From positions 1,240,001-1,304,000 of the forward strand of contig NC_018002.1 in NCBI RefSeq assembly GCF_000265295.1: 64,000 nt of DNA, written 5' to 3'. The notes below the pieces were generated by a model. The model had not been told where the DNA came from. It saw nothing but the letters and a program-made list of their open reading frames with translations, and searched no databases. A program made the translations under genes and the position numbers. Source of the DNA: Sulfurospirillum barnesii SES-3. GTDB taxonomy: Bacteria; Campylobacterota; Campylobacteria; Campylobacterales; Sulfurospirillaceae. Of the stretch, positions 9,011 to 17,602 are shown piece after piece. The number at the start of each line of letters is the position of its first letter. Within the stretch, counting starts at the first letter, position 1.

Positions 9011-9039
9011 ATTGTCTTTAAAGGCAATCTCATTATAAT
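9011..9039 (+). promoter_or_regulatory. Candidate aroG promoter with operator-like palindrome
   Basis: TATAAT at 9034-9039 is a perfect -10 box 29 bases before the aroG start. Just upstream, 9011-9028 is an imperfect 18-base palindrome (one mismatched pair) placed where a repressor or RNA polymerase -35 contact would sit. The regulator is unknown. Confidence 0.45.
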
Positions 9040-9068
9040 AAAGAAAAATCAGTATGTAAGGGTCTTGT

Positions 9069-10430
9069 ATGAGTTCTTGGACGCGTTCATCATGGAGAGA
9101 AAAACCAATTAAGCAACAGCCGCTTTATGCCAATCAAGAGATGCTAAAAAGTGTCGAGCAAGAATTAAGTAAATATCCACCCCTTGTTTTTGCAGGCGAA
9201 GTAAGACAACTCAAAGCCTCTTTAGCGGATGTGGTTGCAGGTAAGGCATTTTTACTTCAAGGGGGTGATTGTGCGGAGAGTTTTACCGAATTTAATGCGG
9301 TAAACATTCGTGATATGTTTAAAGTCATGCTTCAAATGGCAGTTGTTTTGACCTTCGCAGGAGGTTGTCCTATCGTTAAAGTAGGGCGTTTAGCAGGGCA
9401 GTTTGCAAAGCCACGCTCCAGTGATTATGAAGAGATGAATGGCGTATCACTTCCGAGCTACCGTGGTGATATTATCAACGATATGGATTTTACAGAAGAG
9501 GCACGTGTGCCTAATCCTAAACGTATGCTCAAAGCCTACAACCAATCCGCTGCAACCATGAACCTTTTACGTGCATTTTCGAGGGGTGGTTTGGCAGATT
9601 TGCATCAAGTGCATAAATGGACATTGGGTTTTGTCTCCAAAAGCCCTTTGGGTGAGCGCTATCAGCATCTGTGTGATCGTATATCTGAGACCTTAGCATT
9701 TATGGAAGCGTGTGGCATCACTTCTGCCAATACACCCAATATTAACGAAACCGTTGTGTACACATCCCATGAGGCACTTTTACTCAACTACGAAGAAGCG
9801 CTGACGCGTCAAGACAGTTTGACAGGGGATTGGTATGACTGTTCAGCGCATATGCTTTGGATTGGAGATAGAACGCGCAATGTTGATGAAGCCCATGTGG
9901 AATTTTTAAGTGGGGTAAAAAATCCTATTGGCATTAAAGCAGGACCAACGACTACGGTTGAGAGTTTAATGGCATTGATTCAAAAGCTTAATCCTGAAAA
10001 TGAAGCGGGTCGTTTAAATATTATCGTGCGCATGGGTGCAGATAAAATCGAAACTGAATTTCCAAAGTTAGTCCGTGCCGTGAAAGCAGCAGGCGCCCAT
10101 GTGTTATGGAGCATTGATCCGATGCATGGCAATACTATCAAAGCCTCTAATAACTACAAAACACGCTCGTTTGATGAAGTCTTACGTGAAGTGAAGGGCT
10201 TTTTTAAAGTGCATGAAGAAGAGGGCACCTTTCCAGGAGGCGTTCACTTAGAGATGACAGGGCAAGATGTGACAGAGTGTATCGGTGGTGCGCAAGAAAT
10301 TACCGAAGAAAACCTTGCGTGTCGTTACCATACTCAGTGCGACCCACGCCTCAATGCCAACCAAGCGTTAGAGCTTGCCTTTTTAATTGCAGACTCTTTA
10401 AAAGCGGCACGTCAGCGCTTTTTAGCGTAG
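9069..10430 (+). CDS. aroG: DAHP synthase, class II (plant type)
   Basis: Condenses phosphoenolpyruvate and erythrose-4-phosphate to DAHP, committing carbon to the shikimate pathway. The 453-residue length and the start [17 protein letters not shown] are typical of class II enzymes, unlike the ~350-residue class I. Conserved stretches include [12 protein letters not shown] (metal Cys), the RAFSRGG loop, [21 protein letters not shown] (PEP-binding), IDPMHGNT and [12 protein letters not shown]. It is a single gene facing the DedA gene; the two are separated by a hairpin built from two TTACATGTAA copies. Feedback control cannot be judged from sequence. Confidence 0.93.
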   Translation: MSSWTRSSWREKPIKQQPLYANQEMLKSVEQELSKYPPLVFAGEVRQLKASLADVVAGKAFLLQGGDCAESFTEFNAVNIRDMFKVMLQMAVVLTFAGGCPIVKVGRLAGQFAKPRSSDYEEMNGVSLPSYRGDIINDMDFTEEARVPNPKRMLKAYNQSAATMNLLRAFSRGGLADLHQVHKWTLGFVSKSPLGERYQHLCDRISETLAFMEACGITSANTPNINETVVYTSHEALLLNYEEALTRQDSLTGDWYDCSAHMLWIGDRTRNVDEAHVEFLSGVKNPIGIKAGPTTTVESLMALIQKLNPENEAGRLNIIVRMGADKIETEFPKLVRAVKAAGAHVLWSIDPMHGNTIKASNNYKTRSFDEVLREVKGFFKVHEEEGTFPGGVHLEMTGQDVTECIGGAQEITEENLACRYHTQCDPRLNANQALELAFLIADSLKAARQRFLA

Positions 10431-10439
10431 TGAAACCTT

Positions 10440-10473
10440 TTTACATGTAAAGATATAAATCTTTACATGTAAA
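10440..10473. terminator. Terminator-like hairpin made of two TTACATGTAA copies
   Basis: Between the convergent aroG and DedA genes, palindrome copies at 10441-10450 and 10463-10472 lie in flanks that match each other. Bases 10440-10454 and 10459-10473 form a perfect 15-base stem with the loop ATAA. Since each copy is also self-complementary, two small cruciforms are an alternative. Position between two stop codons supports bidirectional termination. Confidence 0.7.
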
Positions 10474-10476
10474 GCC

Positions 10477-11082
10477 TTATTGTTTACGTTTTTTCCTTTG
10501 GTGCAACCACACATAAATTACCCCAATAAACACCACCAATGCCACAACCATTAGTGTTACTAGATGTAAATTCTCTTGAAGCAGTGCCTCGTTTTGACCA
10601 AAATAATAGCCAAGCAGGGCTAAAATGCTGACCCAAATACCAGCACCCACACCTGTATAAAAAGCAAAAAGTCCAAGATGCATACGTGCCAAACCCGCAG
10701 GTAAAGAGATGTATTGGCGCACCACAGGCACCAACCTACCACTGAGCATAGAAAAAGAGCCGTGGGTTTTAAAAAAGCGCTCCACTTTATCAAGGGTCTC
10801 TTTGGTAAAAAAAACATAATGTCCGTATTTCAAAAGCAATCTACGTCCAAGTTTAACCGCCAAATAGTAGTTAAACAGTGCGCCTGCAATGCTCCCACCA
10901 ATGCCCACAAAAATAGCCATCCAAAGGTTCATCTCGCCTTTGTAGCTCAAATACCCAGCAGGAATCATCACCACTTCAGAGGGAAATGGAAAAAAACTAC
11001 TCTCTAAAAACATCATTACAAAAATACCTAAATAGCCTAAACTACTCACCGTTTGAACAATCCAATCAATAATAGCGTGCAT
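10477..11082 (-). CDS. DedA family membrane protein (SNARE-associated/VTT domain)
   Basis: A 201-residue integral membrane protein. It shows the DedA hallmarks: [20 protein letters not shown] (acidic residue and FPxPSE re-entrant helix, about residues 24-43), the [25 protein letters not shown] stretch split by a Gly-rich helix, [27 protein letters not shown] (conserved Arg pair), and a C-terminal helix followed by a basic tail. DedA proteins are linked to undecaprenyl-phosphate or phospholipid flipping and membrane homeostasis. It stands alone on the - strand, convergent with aroG. Confidence 0.85.
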   Translation of the reverse strand: MHAIIDWIVQTVSSLGYLGIFVMMFLESSFFPFPSEVVMIPAGYLSYKGEMNLWMAIFVGIGGSIAGALFNYYLAVKLGRRLLLKYGHYVFFTKETLDKVERFFKTHGSFSMLSGRLVPVVRQYISLPAGLARMHLGLFAFYTGVGAGIWVSILALLGYYFGQNEALLQENLHLVTLMVVALVVFIGVIYVWLHQRKKRKQ

Positions 11083-11140
11083 AAAACTCCTACATTTTTT
11101 ATTAGAATTCTTATAAAAACTCTACACGTTGCGTAAAAGC

Positions 11141-11530
11141 TTATATCACACGAATTTCAAGTTCATCCCCTTGCCATACACCGTGTTTAGTACAATAGCA
11201 TTGGGCATTAAAATGATAAACATCTTTATTAGGCACAATAGAAAATGCAACTTCAGCATTGCCTCTACGCTCTTCTGCACTTACAATACATGCAGCCAGT
11301 TCCACTTTGGCAAGCATACGATCCGCATCAAAAAGTGTAATCGTAGAGATATAATGATTAAAATCATCAATATGCGCATGCTCACGACCCACTCGTACAT
11401 GTACCATGAGTGGAACACCTTTTTGAGCTATACCATCACAAGAAATATAAGGGGTATGTTTATCAATAAAATCTTTGCGAGATTCACGCTCTTCGGGGCT
11501 AAAACTATCTGATGTAAAAATTTTTGGCAT
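11141..11530 (-). CDS. Superoxide reductase-like protein (neelaredoxin type)
   Basis: Predicted cytoplasmic non-heme iron protein reducing superoxide to peroxide. The 129-residue length fits the one-iron class without the desulforedoxin domain. Iron ligands can be placed by spacing: His25 in the KHTP motif (with the catalytic Lys24), His53 and His59 six residues apart, Cys113 and His116 as C-x2-H. This matches the family pattern of four His and one Cys. The catalytic Glu before Lys is Asp here. It stands alone, downstream of the ABC ATPase gene, with AAGGAT upstream of the start. Annotation rests on ligand spacing, so the exact activity remains inferred. Confidence 0.75.
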   Translation of the reverse strand: MPKIFTSDSFSPEERESRKDFIDKHTPYISCDGIAQKGVPLMVHVRVGREHAHIDDFNHYISTITLFDADRMLAKVELAACIVSAEERRGNAEVAFSIVPNKDVYHFNAQCYCTKHGVWQGDELEIRVI

Positions 11531-11590
11531 AAGGTATCCTTTTTGAAAAAATGGTTAATTTTGAAAGCAATAGTATCAAAACGAAAGTGC

Positions 11591-12169
11591 TTAAGATTTT
11601 AATTCAATCATTCTATCGCCACACCATTGCGCAAGCGCTTTATCGTGTGTAATAAGTAAAATACCCACACTATCCAAACATTGCATCAGTAATTGCATGA
11701 CATGCAAACCTGTAATATTATCCAGCGCAGAGGTTGGCTCATCCGCTAAAAGTAGCTTTGGTTTCATCAATAAAGCCCTTAAGATAGAGCATCTTTGTAA
11801 CTGTCCACCGCTGAGTTGGTGTGGTTTTTGATGCAAAAGCACTTCATCTAAATTCAATGCTTCACATAAAACATCTAATCCATCCAAAGAAGCGACATCT
11901 TTGATTTGATTTAAAATGGTGTAGGTCGGGTGAAACGAAGTGTAGGGGTCTTGAAAAATTTGCGACAAAGAAGCGGCATGAATGTTTCCTCTTTGCGCCT
12001 TCACATTTCCTGAAATAAGCTCAAAAAGCGTACTTTTTCCACTCCCGCTTGCACCTACAATACACACCACCTCTCCGATGTTTACATGTAAAGAGAAGTC
12101 TTCATATAAAAGCCTCTCTTGGGTGTAGCCAAAATCAAGGTTTTCAATCGCTAAAACCTTCTCACTCAT
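11591..12169 (-). CDS. Orphan ABC transporter ATP-binding protein
   Basis: A compact 192-residue ATPase with Walker A VGASGSGKST, Q-loop IFQDPYTSFHP, signature QLSGGQLQR, Walker [13 protein letters not shown] and switch His in LLITHDKAL. The SFHP segment after the Q-loop is typical of dipeptide/nickel (DppF/NikE-like) ATPases, but it lacks the ~60-residue C-terminal tail of those proteins and no permease or binding protein is nearby. It starts inside the proA stop (ATGA overlap), so it is translationally coupled to a proline-biosynthesis gene with no obvious link. A palindrome copy (12082-12091) encodes Leu-His-Val. Substrate unknown. Confidence 0.7.
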   Translation of the reverse strand: MSEKVLAIENLDFGYTQERLLYEDFSLHVNIGEVVCIVGASGSGKSTLFELISGNVKAQRGNIHAASLSQIFQDPYTSFHPTYTILNQIKDVASLDGLDVLCEALNLDEVLLHQKPHQLSGGQLQRCSILRALLMKPKLLLADEPTSALDNITGLHVMQLLMQCLDSVGILLITHDKALAQWCGDRMIELKS

Positions 12170-13401
12170 GCGCGAATTTGACCTTTACCATACACCTTGA
12201 ACTTATACGTTGTCAAATCATTAATCCCCATAGGTCCTCGTGCATGAAGTTTATTGGTACTAATGCCTACTTCCGCACCGAAACCAAACTCACCACCATC
12301 GGTAAAACGAGTGGAGGCGTTCACATACACACTGGCCGCGTCCACTTCATTTAAAAAGCGCTCCGCCGTCGTGTAATTTTCGCTCAAAATCGCTTCAGAA
12401 TGAGAAGAGCCATACGTTGCAATATGTGCAATCGCTTCATCCACACTTTCAACGATTTTAATGTTTAGCGCATTGCATAAATGCTCTGTATGATAATCTT
12501 CTTCGCTTGCAAGGCTTACATGTAAAAGTGCTTGTGTCTTCTCACACCCTTTTATCTGCGCACCGCTTGCATCCAACGCCTCTTTCATCGATGGTAAAAA
12601 CGTAGCAGCAATGGCTTCATGCACCAAAAGAGTTTCGAGGGAATTACACGCACTAGGACGTTGGCATTTGGCATTGAGGACAATGGCTATAGCTTGCTCT
12701 AAATTGGTATCTTTATCCACAAAGGTATGACAGACCCCTTTATCGTGTTTTACCACAGGAATAGTCGCATTTTCGCTCACATAACGAATGAGCGCTTCAC
12801 CGCCTCTTGGGATGATGACATCCACGTATTTATCCATTTTAATGAGCTTAGCAACCCCTTCACGACTCGCATCGGGTAAAAGAGAGATAATGGCTTTAGG
12901 AAGCCCGTACGCCTCTAAGACTTCTTGCAAAATGGTCGCAATAATAGTGTTGCTATGGTGTGCCTCTTTGCCACCTTTGAGTACACACGCATTGCCACTT
13001 TTAAAACAAAGTGCAGCAGTATCGCTCGTGACATTAGGACGACTCTCATAGATAATAGCAACCACACCAATAGGAATGCTCACTTTTTCAATTCTAAGCC
13101 CACTAGGAACAACCCATCCTTCCAACACTCGCCCTACAGGCTCTTTAAGCGCTGCAATTTCTCGAATCGCTTTTGCCATATCGGCGATACGTTTAGGATT
13201 GAGTAAAAGTCTGTCCATGAGTGCGGCACTTAAGCCATTTTTCTTACCTTCTACTAAATCCTTTTGGTTTTCATCAATAATACGTTCACAGCTCTTTTCA
13301 AGGGCATCTGCCATGGAGAGCAACACATCACATTTTGTTTTAGGATCAAGTGTGGCAATAACCCGACTGGCTTGTTTGGAATGTTCTAAAAATATTTGCA
13401 C
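12166..13401 (-). CDS. proA: Gamma-glutamyl phosphate reductase
   Basis: NADPH-dependent reduction of gamma-glutamyl phosphate to glutamate semialdehyde in proline synthesis. The 411-residue length is standard. Visible features are the N-terminal helical dimer region, VSIPIGVVAIIYESRPNVT, GNACVLKGGKEA, VIIPRGGEALI, VVKHDKGVCHTFVD, the active-site Cys in KCQRPSACNSLETL, and the C-terminal RFTDGGEFGFGAEVGIST. Start codon is GTG with a weak AAGG just upstream. It overlaps the ABC ATPase gene by four bases. In C. jejuni proA also neighbours the oxidoreductase encoded divergently here. A palindrome copy at 12516-12525 encodes Leu-His-Val. Confidence 0.93.
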   Translation of the reverse strand: MQIFLEHSKQASRVIATLDPKTKCDVLLSMADALEKSCERIIDENQKDLVEGKKNGLSAALMDRLLLNPKRIADMAKAIREIAALKEPVGRVLEGWVVPSGLRIEKVSIPIGVVAIIYESRPNVTSDTAALCFKSGNACVLKGGKEAHHSNTIIATILQEVLEAYGLPKAIISLLPDASREGVAKLIKMDKYVDVIIPRGGEALIRYVSENATIPVVKHDKGVCHTFVDKDTNLEQAIAIVLNAKCQRPSACNSLETLLVHEAIAATFLPSMKEALDASGAQIKGCEKTQALLHVSLASEEDYHTEHLCNALNIKIVESVDEAIAHIATYGSSHSEAILSENYTTAERFLNEVDAASVYVNASTRFTDGGEFGFGAEVGISTNKLHARGPMGINDLTTYKFKVYGKGQIRA

Positions 13402-13478
13402 CTTATTGCCTTTCTTATGCGATAATTTCGTAAGATTTTACACTTTTTATATTTAATGTGTCATAAGTATGTCCACGC

Positions 13479-13484
13479 TATAAT
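13479..13484 (+). promoter_or_regulatory. Candidate -10 box for the oxidoreductase run
   Basis: A perfect TATAAT lies 34 bases before the ATG at 13519 in the 117-base gap separating it from the divergent proA. An AAGGA ribosome site precedes the start. The + strand genes from here to 21132 are tightly packed and may share this promoter at least in part. Confidence 0.45.
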
Positions 13485-13518
13485 CTGAACTATAAAAGAT
13501 ACTAAACAAGGAAATGTC

Positions 13519-14484
13519 ATGCAGCAAATTTATGATATCGCCATTATTGGTGGAGGGCCAGGAGGAATTGGAGCGGCCGTTGAAGCAAAGGTATTTGGCA
13601 TTCAAAATATTTTGATGATTGAAAAAGGAGATAACCACTCTCAAACCATTCGTAAATTCTACAAAGATAACAAACGTGTCGATAAAAATTATAAAGGTCA
13701 AGAGATTGTATTAGAAGGAACGATTGACTTTAGAGATGGAACCAAAGAGAGTACACTCAATTACTTTGACTCCTTACTGGATAAGGGTGAAATTGACACT
13801 GCTTTTAACAGCGAGGTGGAGAGCATTACGAAAACAGGTGATGAATTTCAAATTGTTACGAGCAAAGCAGGCTATATTGCAAAATACGTTATTGTGGCTA
13901 TTGGAACCATGGGAAAACCCAATAAACCAGACTATACTTTACCTATTTCCCTTAAAGAACGTATTAACTTTAACCTCGACAAATGCTCCCAAAATGAGAA
14001 AATCTTACTCGTAGGAGGAGGAAATTCCGCCGTAGAGTATGCCCTTGAGCTTTCAAAAACAAACAACGTGACGTTAAATTATCGAAAAGAGAGCTTTAGC
14101 AGACTGAACGATATTAATCTTCAAATGATTCAAGAGTACAATGGTCGGGAAAAACTGCGATTGCGTCTGGGAATGGATATTGTAAGCATTGAAAATGAAA
14201 ATGGTTTACCCAAAGTGCACTTTACCGATGGGTATGACACGGTGTATGATAGAGTGATTTATGCCATTGGAGGAACAACCCCGATTGATTTTCTCAAAAA
14301 ATGTGGTATTAGCTTCAATGAAGAGAATAAAGCAGAATTTGATGAAAATTATGAAACCAAAACCAAAGGCTTATACCTTGCTGGGGATATTGCCGTTAAA
14401 AGTGGAGGAAGCATTGCAATTGCGCTCAATCATGCATACCACATTATCTCCCACATTCTTAAATCACACCAAAAACAAGGTTAG
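13519..14484 (+). CDS. FAD-dependent NAD(P) oxidoreductase, thioredoxin reductase-like without CxxC
   Basis: A 321-residue flavoprotein with two Rossmann motifs: GGGPGGIGAAVEA (FAD, near residue 11) and GGGNSAVEYALEL (NAD(P), near residue 166), plus the late FAD motif GLYLAGDIAV. The redox-active CxxC of thioredoxin reductase is absent, so it cannot reduce thioredoxin by the usual route. This resembles the YpdA/ferredoxin-NADP reductase-like branch; the electron acceptor is unknown. It is divergent from proA, as in C. jejuni, and ends two bases before the coiled-coil gene, suggesting coexpression. Confidence 0.75.
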   Translation: MQQIYDIAIIGGGPGGIGAAVEAKVFGIQNILMIEKGDNHSQTIRKFYKDNKRVDKNYKGQEIVLEGTIDFRDGTKESTLNYFDSLLDKGEIDTAFNSEVESITKTGDEFQIVTSKAGYIAKYVIVAIGTMGKPNKPDYTLPISLKERINFNLDKCSQNEKILLVGGGNSAVEYALELSKTNNVTLNYRKESFSRLNDINLQMIQEYNGREKLRLRLGMDIVSIENENGLPKVHFTDGYDTVYDRVIYAIGGTTPIDFLKKCGISFNEENKAEFDENYETKTKGLYLAGDIAVKSGGSIAIALNHAYHIISHILKSHQKQG

Positions 14485-14486
14485 GA

Positions 14487-16532
14487 ATGGAGAAACATAA
14501 GCTCTTAGGTTCGCAATTCTTCGCACTTTTATTTTTGATGCTTCTTGTGATTGGCGGTATAGCCTCGTACACCTTAGGAAATTTTGGAGGTGTCTCTTTT
14601 GATGAACTAGGAGAGAAGTACATTCCTAAAGACGATGTTAAGTTTAGTGACCTGCCTTTAGAAACTCAAAAGCGCTACATTGATAAAGAAGCAACTCTAG
14701 CACAAAGCAAAGAGGCAAATGCCTTAGAATTAGAAAACTATGTCGATGAATTTGGTAAAGCTATTCCTGAAAATGCTGTGAACATGCAAGATTTAAAGCG
14801 TATGATTACCCGTTTGCAAAAAACCCTTCTTTTCTTGCATCATGACTATTTTTTAATGACCAATGAAAAAGATGAACTTGTTCAAAAAATAGAGATGCAA
14901 CAAAAAGAGTACGAAAAAGAAAAACAAGCATGGCTACAGCAGAGCACACAACGCCTTAATGAAGCAGAAGAGCATCATTTTAAAAATATCAGCGAATTGA
15001 CCCTAAAATTAAATGATCTTCAAAAAGAAAACCTTTTACTCTCCCATAAAATAGAGAGTGAATCCAATGACTTAAAATCAGAAATTGAATCGCAAAAAGC
15101 AAAACAAGCACAAGATGATGCCAAAAAACATCAAGAAATTCACCTAGCACGAGAAGAAGAACGGGCTAAATTTCTTAGCTATGAGACAAGTATTGCAGAA
15201 CTTAACACAAATCTTGACGCATTAAAAGAAAAGCTTCACCTTCAAGAAGCAGAATATCAAACACGTTTTGAAAATGAAAAAAAAGAACTGGAAATAAAAA
15301 ATCAACTCCTTGAATCTTCCACAAAACAGCTTCAAGAGTTGGAAGCGAAACATACAGAAACCTTACGATTAAAAGAAGAAGCTATTGTTAAAGAAAATGC
15401 CACGCATGAAGAAGAAGTGAAACACCTAAAATCAGAGCTTTCAAGTGCAAAAAAACATGTTGATGCTTTACTTTTAGAGAGTGAAAAAGATTTGGCAAAA
15501 TTTAAACACTATCTTGATGAGGAAAAGAAGCGTTATAGCGAACTAAGCTTTGAAAATCAACACTATAAAGAAGCGATGCAAGCCAAAATTGAAACCTTAA
15601 CCCTCACAGTGGAAAAAGCCAAAGAAGAGGCTGCTCAAAAAGAACAAAAGCTTCAAGAATTAACCCAAACCATCACAAAGCTTCAAGCCATTACGCAGGA
15701 TATTGATAAAGAAGTTGAAAAACGTGTCGATGAAATCAGCCAAACTCACAACAAAAACTACCGTATTTTTAATGAAAAAATGGCTCATTTTGAGAGATAC
15801 AAACAAGAACTACTCCAACAACTCGATGGTCAATTAAACGAATATAAAGCAACTGCTAAAGAAAATTTTGAACGTATAGAGCACCAAAACAAAGAACTCA
15901 CCCAGAAAAATGAAGCCTTGAGTTTGGAAAAAGAAAACTACGCAAAAGAACTTCAAACCGTTCAACAACAGCTGATACTCTTGCGTGAAAAACATGAGGC
16001 GATGCAGCAAGCCGATATGCAAAAACTCAAAGAAACACATGAGTCACTCCTAAGACTGCAAGAACAACTCAAAGCAAAGGATGAAAGTATAAAAACCTTA
16101 CATGTAAATCATAAAGAAGCACTCAAATCAAAAGAGAATGCTCCTCGCTCAAATGAGCCATTGAACTATATAGCTCAAATAAACTGTGAAGATATGGGAA
16201 CAGGAGTGGATGCCCTTTCTGAAAAATGCAAAACAGATATAAAAAGCTTTTTATCACGCTATGATCGTTCTTATTTCTTTGAAATAACACCCATTGTGGA
16301 CAATTCAGGCTTTGCTTCTTTAGCGCTTCTTAAAACAAAGAAAGTTGGCATTGAAGAGAGTGAGATTGAGCGTATTAGTGCTCTTGCTAACATTGGACTT
16401 GGCAAAGCCAGAGCCAAAGCAGGTGGTGAGTTGGTTACATCTTACGTAGGAGAGGGGGCAAAAATAAGCTATGCCCTCTCAAACATTGAACAAGCTAAAG
16501 CACGGGGTTTTCAGATCAAGGTGTATCGCTAA
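14487..16532 (+). CDS. Large membrane-anchored coiled-coil protein
   Basis: I do not recognise a named family. The 681-residue protein has one N-terminal membrane helix (about 10-32, FFALLFLMLLVIGGIASYTL), a short globular stretch, then about 450 residues of Glu/Lys/Gln-rich heptads (roughly 110-565) that must form a very long coiled coil. A compact C-terminal domain of about 110 residues begins near NYIAQINCEDMGTG and contains two cysteines and a mixed pattern ending ARGFQIKVYR. The layout suggests a cell-envelope spacer with a distal binding domain. It is two bases after the oxidoreductase stop and abuts the methyltransferase gene. A palindrome copy at 16098-16107 encodes Leu-His-Val. Confidence 0.6.
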   Translation: MEKHKLLGSQFFALLFLMLLVIGGIASYTLGNFGGVSFDELGEKYIPKDDVKFSDLPLETQKRYIDKEATLAQSKEANALELENYVDEFGKAIPENAVNMQDLKRMITRLQKTLLFLHHDYFLMTNEKDELVQKIEMQQKEYEKEKQAWLQQSTQRLNEAEEHHFKNISELTLKLNDLQKENLLLSHKIESESNDLKSEIESQKAKQAQDDAKKHQEIHLAREEERAKFLSYETSIAELNTNLDALKEKLHLQEAEYQTRFENEKKELEIKNQLLESSTKQLQELEAKHTETLRLKEEAIVKENATHEEEVKHLKSELSSAKKHVDALLLESEKDLAKFKHYLDEEKKRYSELSFENQHYKEAMQAKIETLTLTVEKAKEEAAQKEQKLQELTQTITKLQAITQDIDKEVEKRVDEISQTHNKNYRIFNEKMAHFERYKQELLQQLDGQLNEYKATAKENFERIEHQNKELTQKNEALSLEKENYAKELQTVQQQLILLREKHEAMQQADMQKLKETHESLLRLQEQLKAKDESIKTLHVNHKEALKSKENAPRSNEPLNYIAQINCEDMGTGVDALSEKCKTDIKSFLSRYDRSYFFEITPIVDNSGFASLALLKTKKVGIEESEIERISALANIGLGKARAKAGGELVTSYVGEGAKISYALSNIEQAKARGFQIKVYR

Positions 16533-17234
16533 ATGCTCAATTTATTGCAATTAAAAGAAGGGTATCGCTACAACAGCGATTCTTTATTACTGTATGATTT
16601 TATAAGCACCTTAAATCCAAAAGGGAAGCTCTTGGATGTTGGATGTGGATGTGGTATTTTAGGACTTTTACTCAAACGTGATTTTCCTTCTTTACATGTA
16701 AGCCTTTTGGATATTCAAGCGAAAAATTGTGAAATTGCACACGCCAATGCTTTAGCCAATCATTTAAGCATTGAATCCTTTACATGTAAAGATTTTTTAG
16801 AAGTAAAATTTGAAGAGAAATTTGACCATATTATCTCCAACCCTCCTTTTTACCATCAAGGAGGCGTTAAGAGCGAAAAGGATACGCTAAGCCTTAGCAG
16901 ACATAGTAGTGCGCTCCCTTTTGAAGCTTTCGCAAAAAAGGTGAGTAAAACACTTTCCAATCGTGGGTATTTTACCTTTTGTTATGATGCTAAACAACTT
17001 GATATGCTTATGCATGCGCTACTTAGCAATGGTTTAAATGTAGAAAATCTCTGTTTTGTACATCCTAAAATTGACAAAGAAGCTTCTTTGGTACTTGTTT
17101 GTGCACGTAAAAACTCAAAGTCATTGTGTAGGATTCATGCGCCTTTGTTGATGTGCGAGGAAGAACAGTTTACTAAGCGTGTGAAAGCTATTTTTGAAAA
17201 ATCAAAAACAAAGAGCCTTGAATGGATGGATTAA
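16533..17234 (+). CDS. TrmN6-like tRNA(1)Val (adenine-N6)-methyltransferase
   Basis: A 233-residue Rossmann SAM methyltransferase. GYRYNSDSLLLYDF at the N-terminus matches the opening of YfiC/TrmN6 proteins, followed by the SAM motif LLDVGCGCGILGLLL and the catalytic NPPF motif of N6-adenine methylases (HIISNPPFYHQGG). In E. coli this family makes m6A37 in tRNA1(Val). Specificity here is inferred. It starts directly at the coiled-coil gene stop and its own stop overlaps an ATG of the next gene. It carries two palindrome copies 88 bases apart: 16692-16701 (Leu-His-Val) and 16780-16789 (Phe-Thr-Cys-Lys). Confidence 0.75.
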   Translation: MLNLLQLKEGYRYNSDSLLLYDFISTLNPKGKLLDVGCGCGILGLLLKRDFPSLHVSLLDIQAKNCEIAHANALANHLSIESFTCKDFLEVKFEEKFDHIISNPPFYHQGGVKSEKDTLSLSRHSSALPFEAFAKKVSKTLSNRGYFTFCYDAKQLDMLMHALLSNGLNVENLCFVHPKIDKEASLVLVCARKNSKSLCRIHAPLLMCEEEQFTKRVKAIFEKSKTKSLEWMD

Positions 17235-17602
17235 TGTATCAAGAGGGCTTTAAGTATGCTTTTAATCCAAAAGCCTGCCAAAGCTGTGAAGGAAAATGCT
17301 GCATTGGAGAGAGTGGGTATATTTGGGTGAGTCAAGAAGAAATAGAAGCTATTGCTGAAAAACTTTTGTTAAGCAAAGAGAGCTTTATCAATAACTATTT
17401 ACTAAAAATTCGCTATCGTTTCACGATTAAAGAGATTGCGTATGAAGGTGGCTATGGGTGTGTCTTTTTTGATAGAGAAAAAAAGATGTGTACCATCTAC
17501 GATGTGCGTCCATCTCAGTGCCGAACCTTTCCCTTTTGGGAATATTTTAAAGAAAACATTGACGAGGTAGTTTCAGAATGTCCCGGTATTATTCGCTTAT
17601 AA
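17234..17602 (+). CDS. YkgJ family cysteine-cluster protein
   Basis: A small protein with the zinc- or iron-binding pattern CQSCEGKCC near the N-terminus, GYGCVFFD and CTIYDVRPSQCRTFPFW, which define the YkgJ/UPF0153 family (putative Fe-S oxidoreductases of unknown function). Two ATGs are possible, 17222 and 17234; I prefer 17234 because it overlaps the previous stop (TAATG) and gives the usual short start before the first Cys. The gene overlaps the TPR lipoprotein gene by 25 bases. The same neighbours (lipoprotein, trpC, HIT) follow the homologue in C. jejuni as I recall. Confidence 0.75.
   Translation: MYQEGFKYAFNPKACQSCEGKCCIGESGYIWVSQEEIEAIAEKLLLSKESFINNYLLKIRYRFTIKEIAYEGGYGCVFFDREKKMCTIYDVRPSQCRTFPFWEYFKENIDEVVSECPGIIRL

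Noticed and set aside
8882-9112. A 76-codon open frame upstream of and overlapping the aroG start
   Set aside because: It covers the aroG promoter (TATAAT at 9034) and start, has a low-complexity Ile/Lys-rich product and no ribosome site.
11395-11404. Other ACATGT sites (for example GTACATGTAC at 11395 and near 48957) as palindrome family members
   Set aside because: They lack the TT/AA flanks that define the repeated 10-mer and occur at a frequency compatible with chance.
11129-11512. A 127-codon + strand frame opposite the superoxide reductase-like gene
   Set aside because: The antisense frame encodes a protein with clear iron ligands and a good ribosome site; this one shows no recognisable domain.
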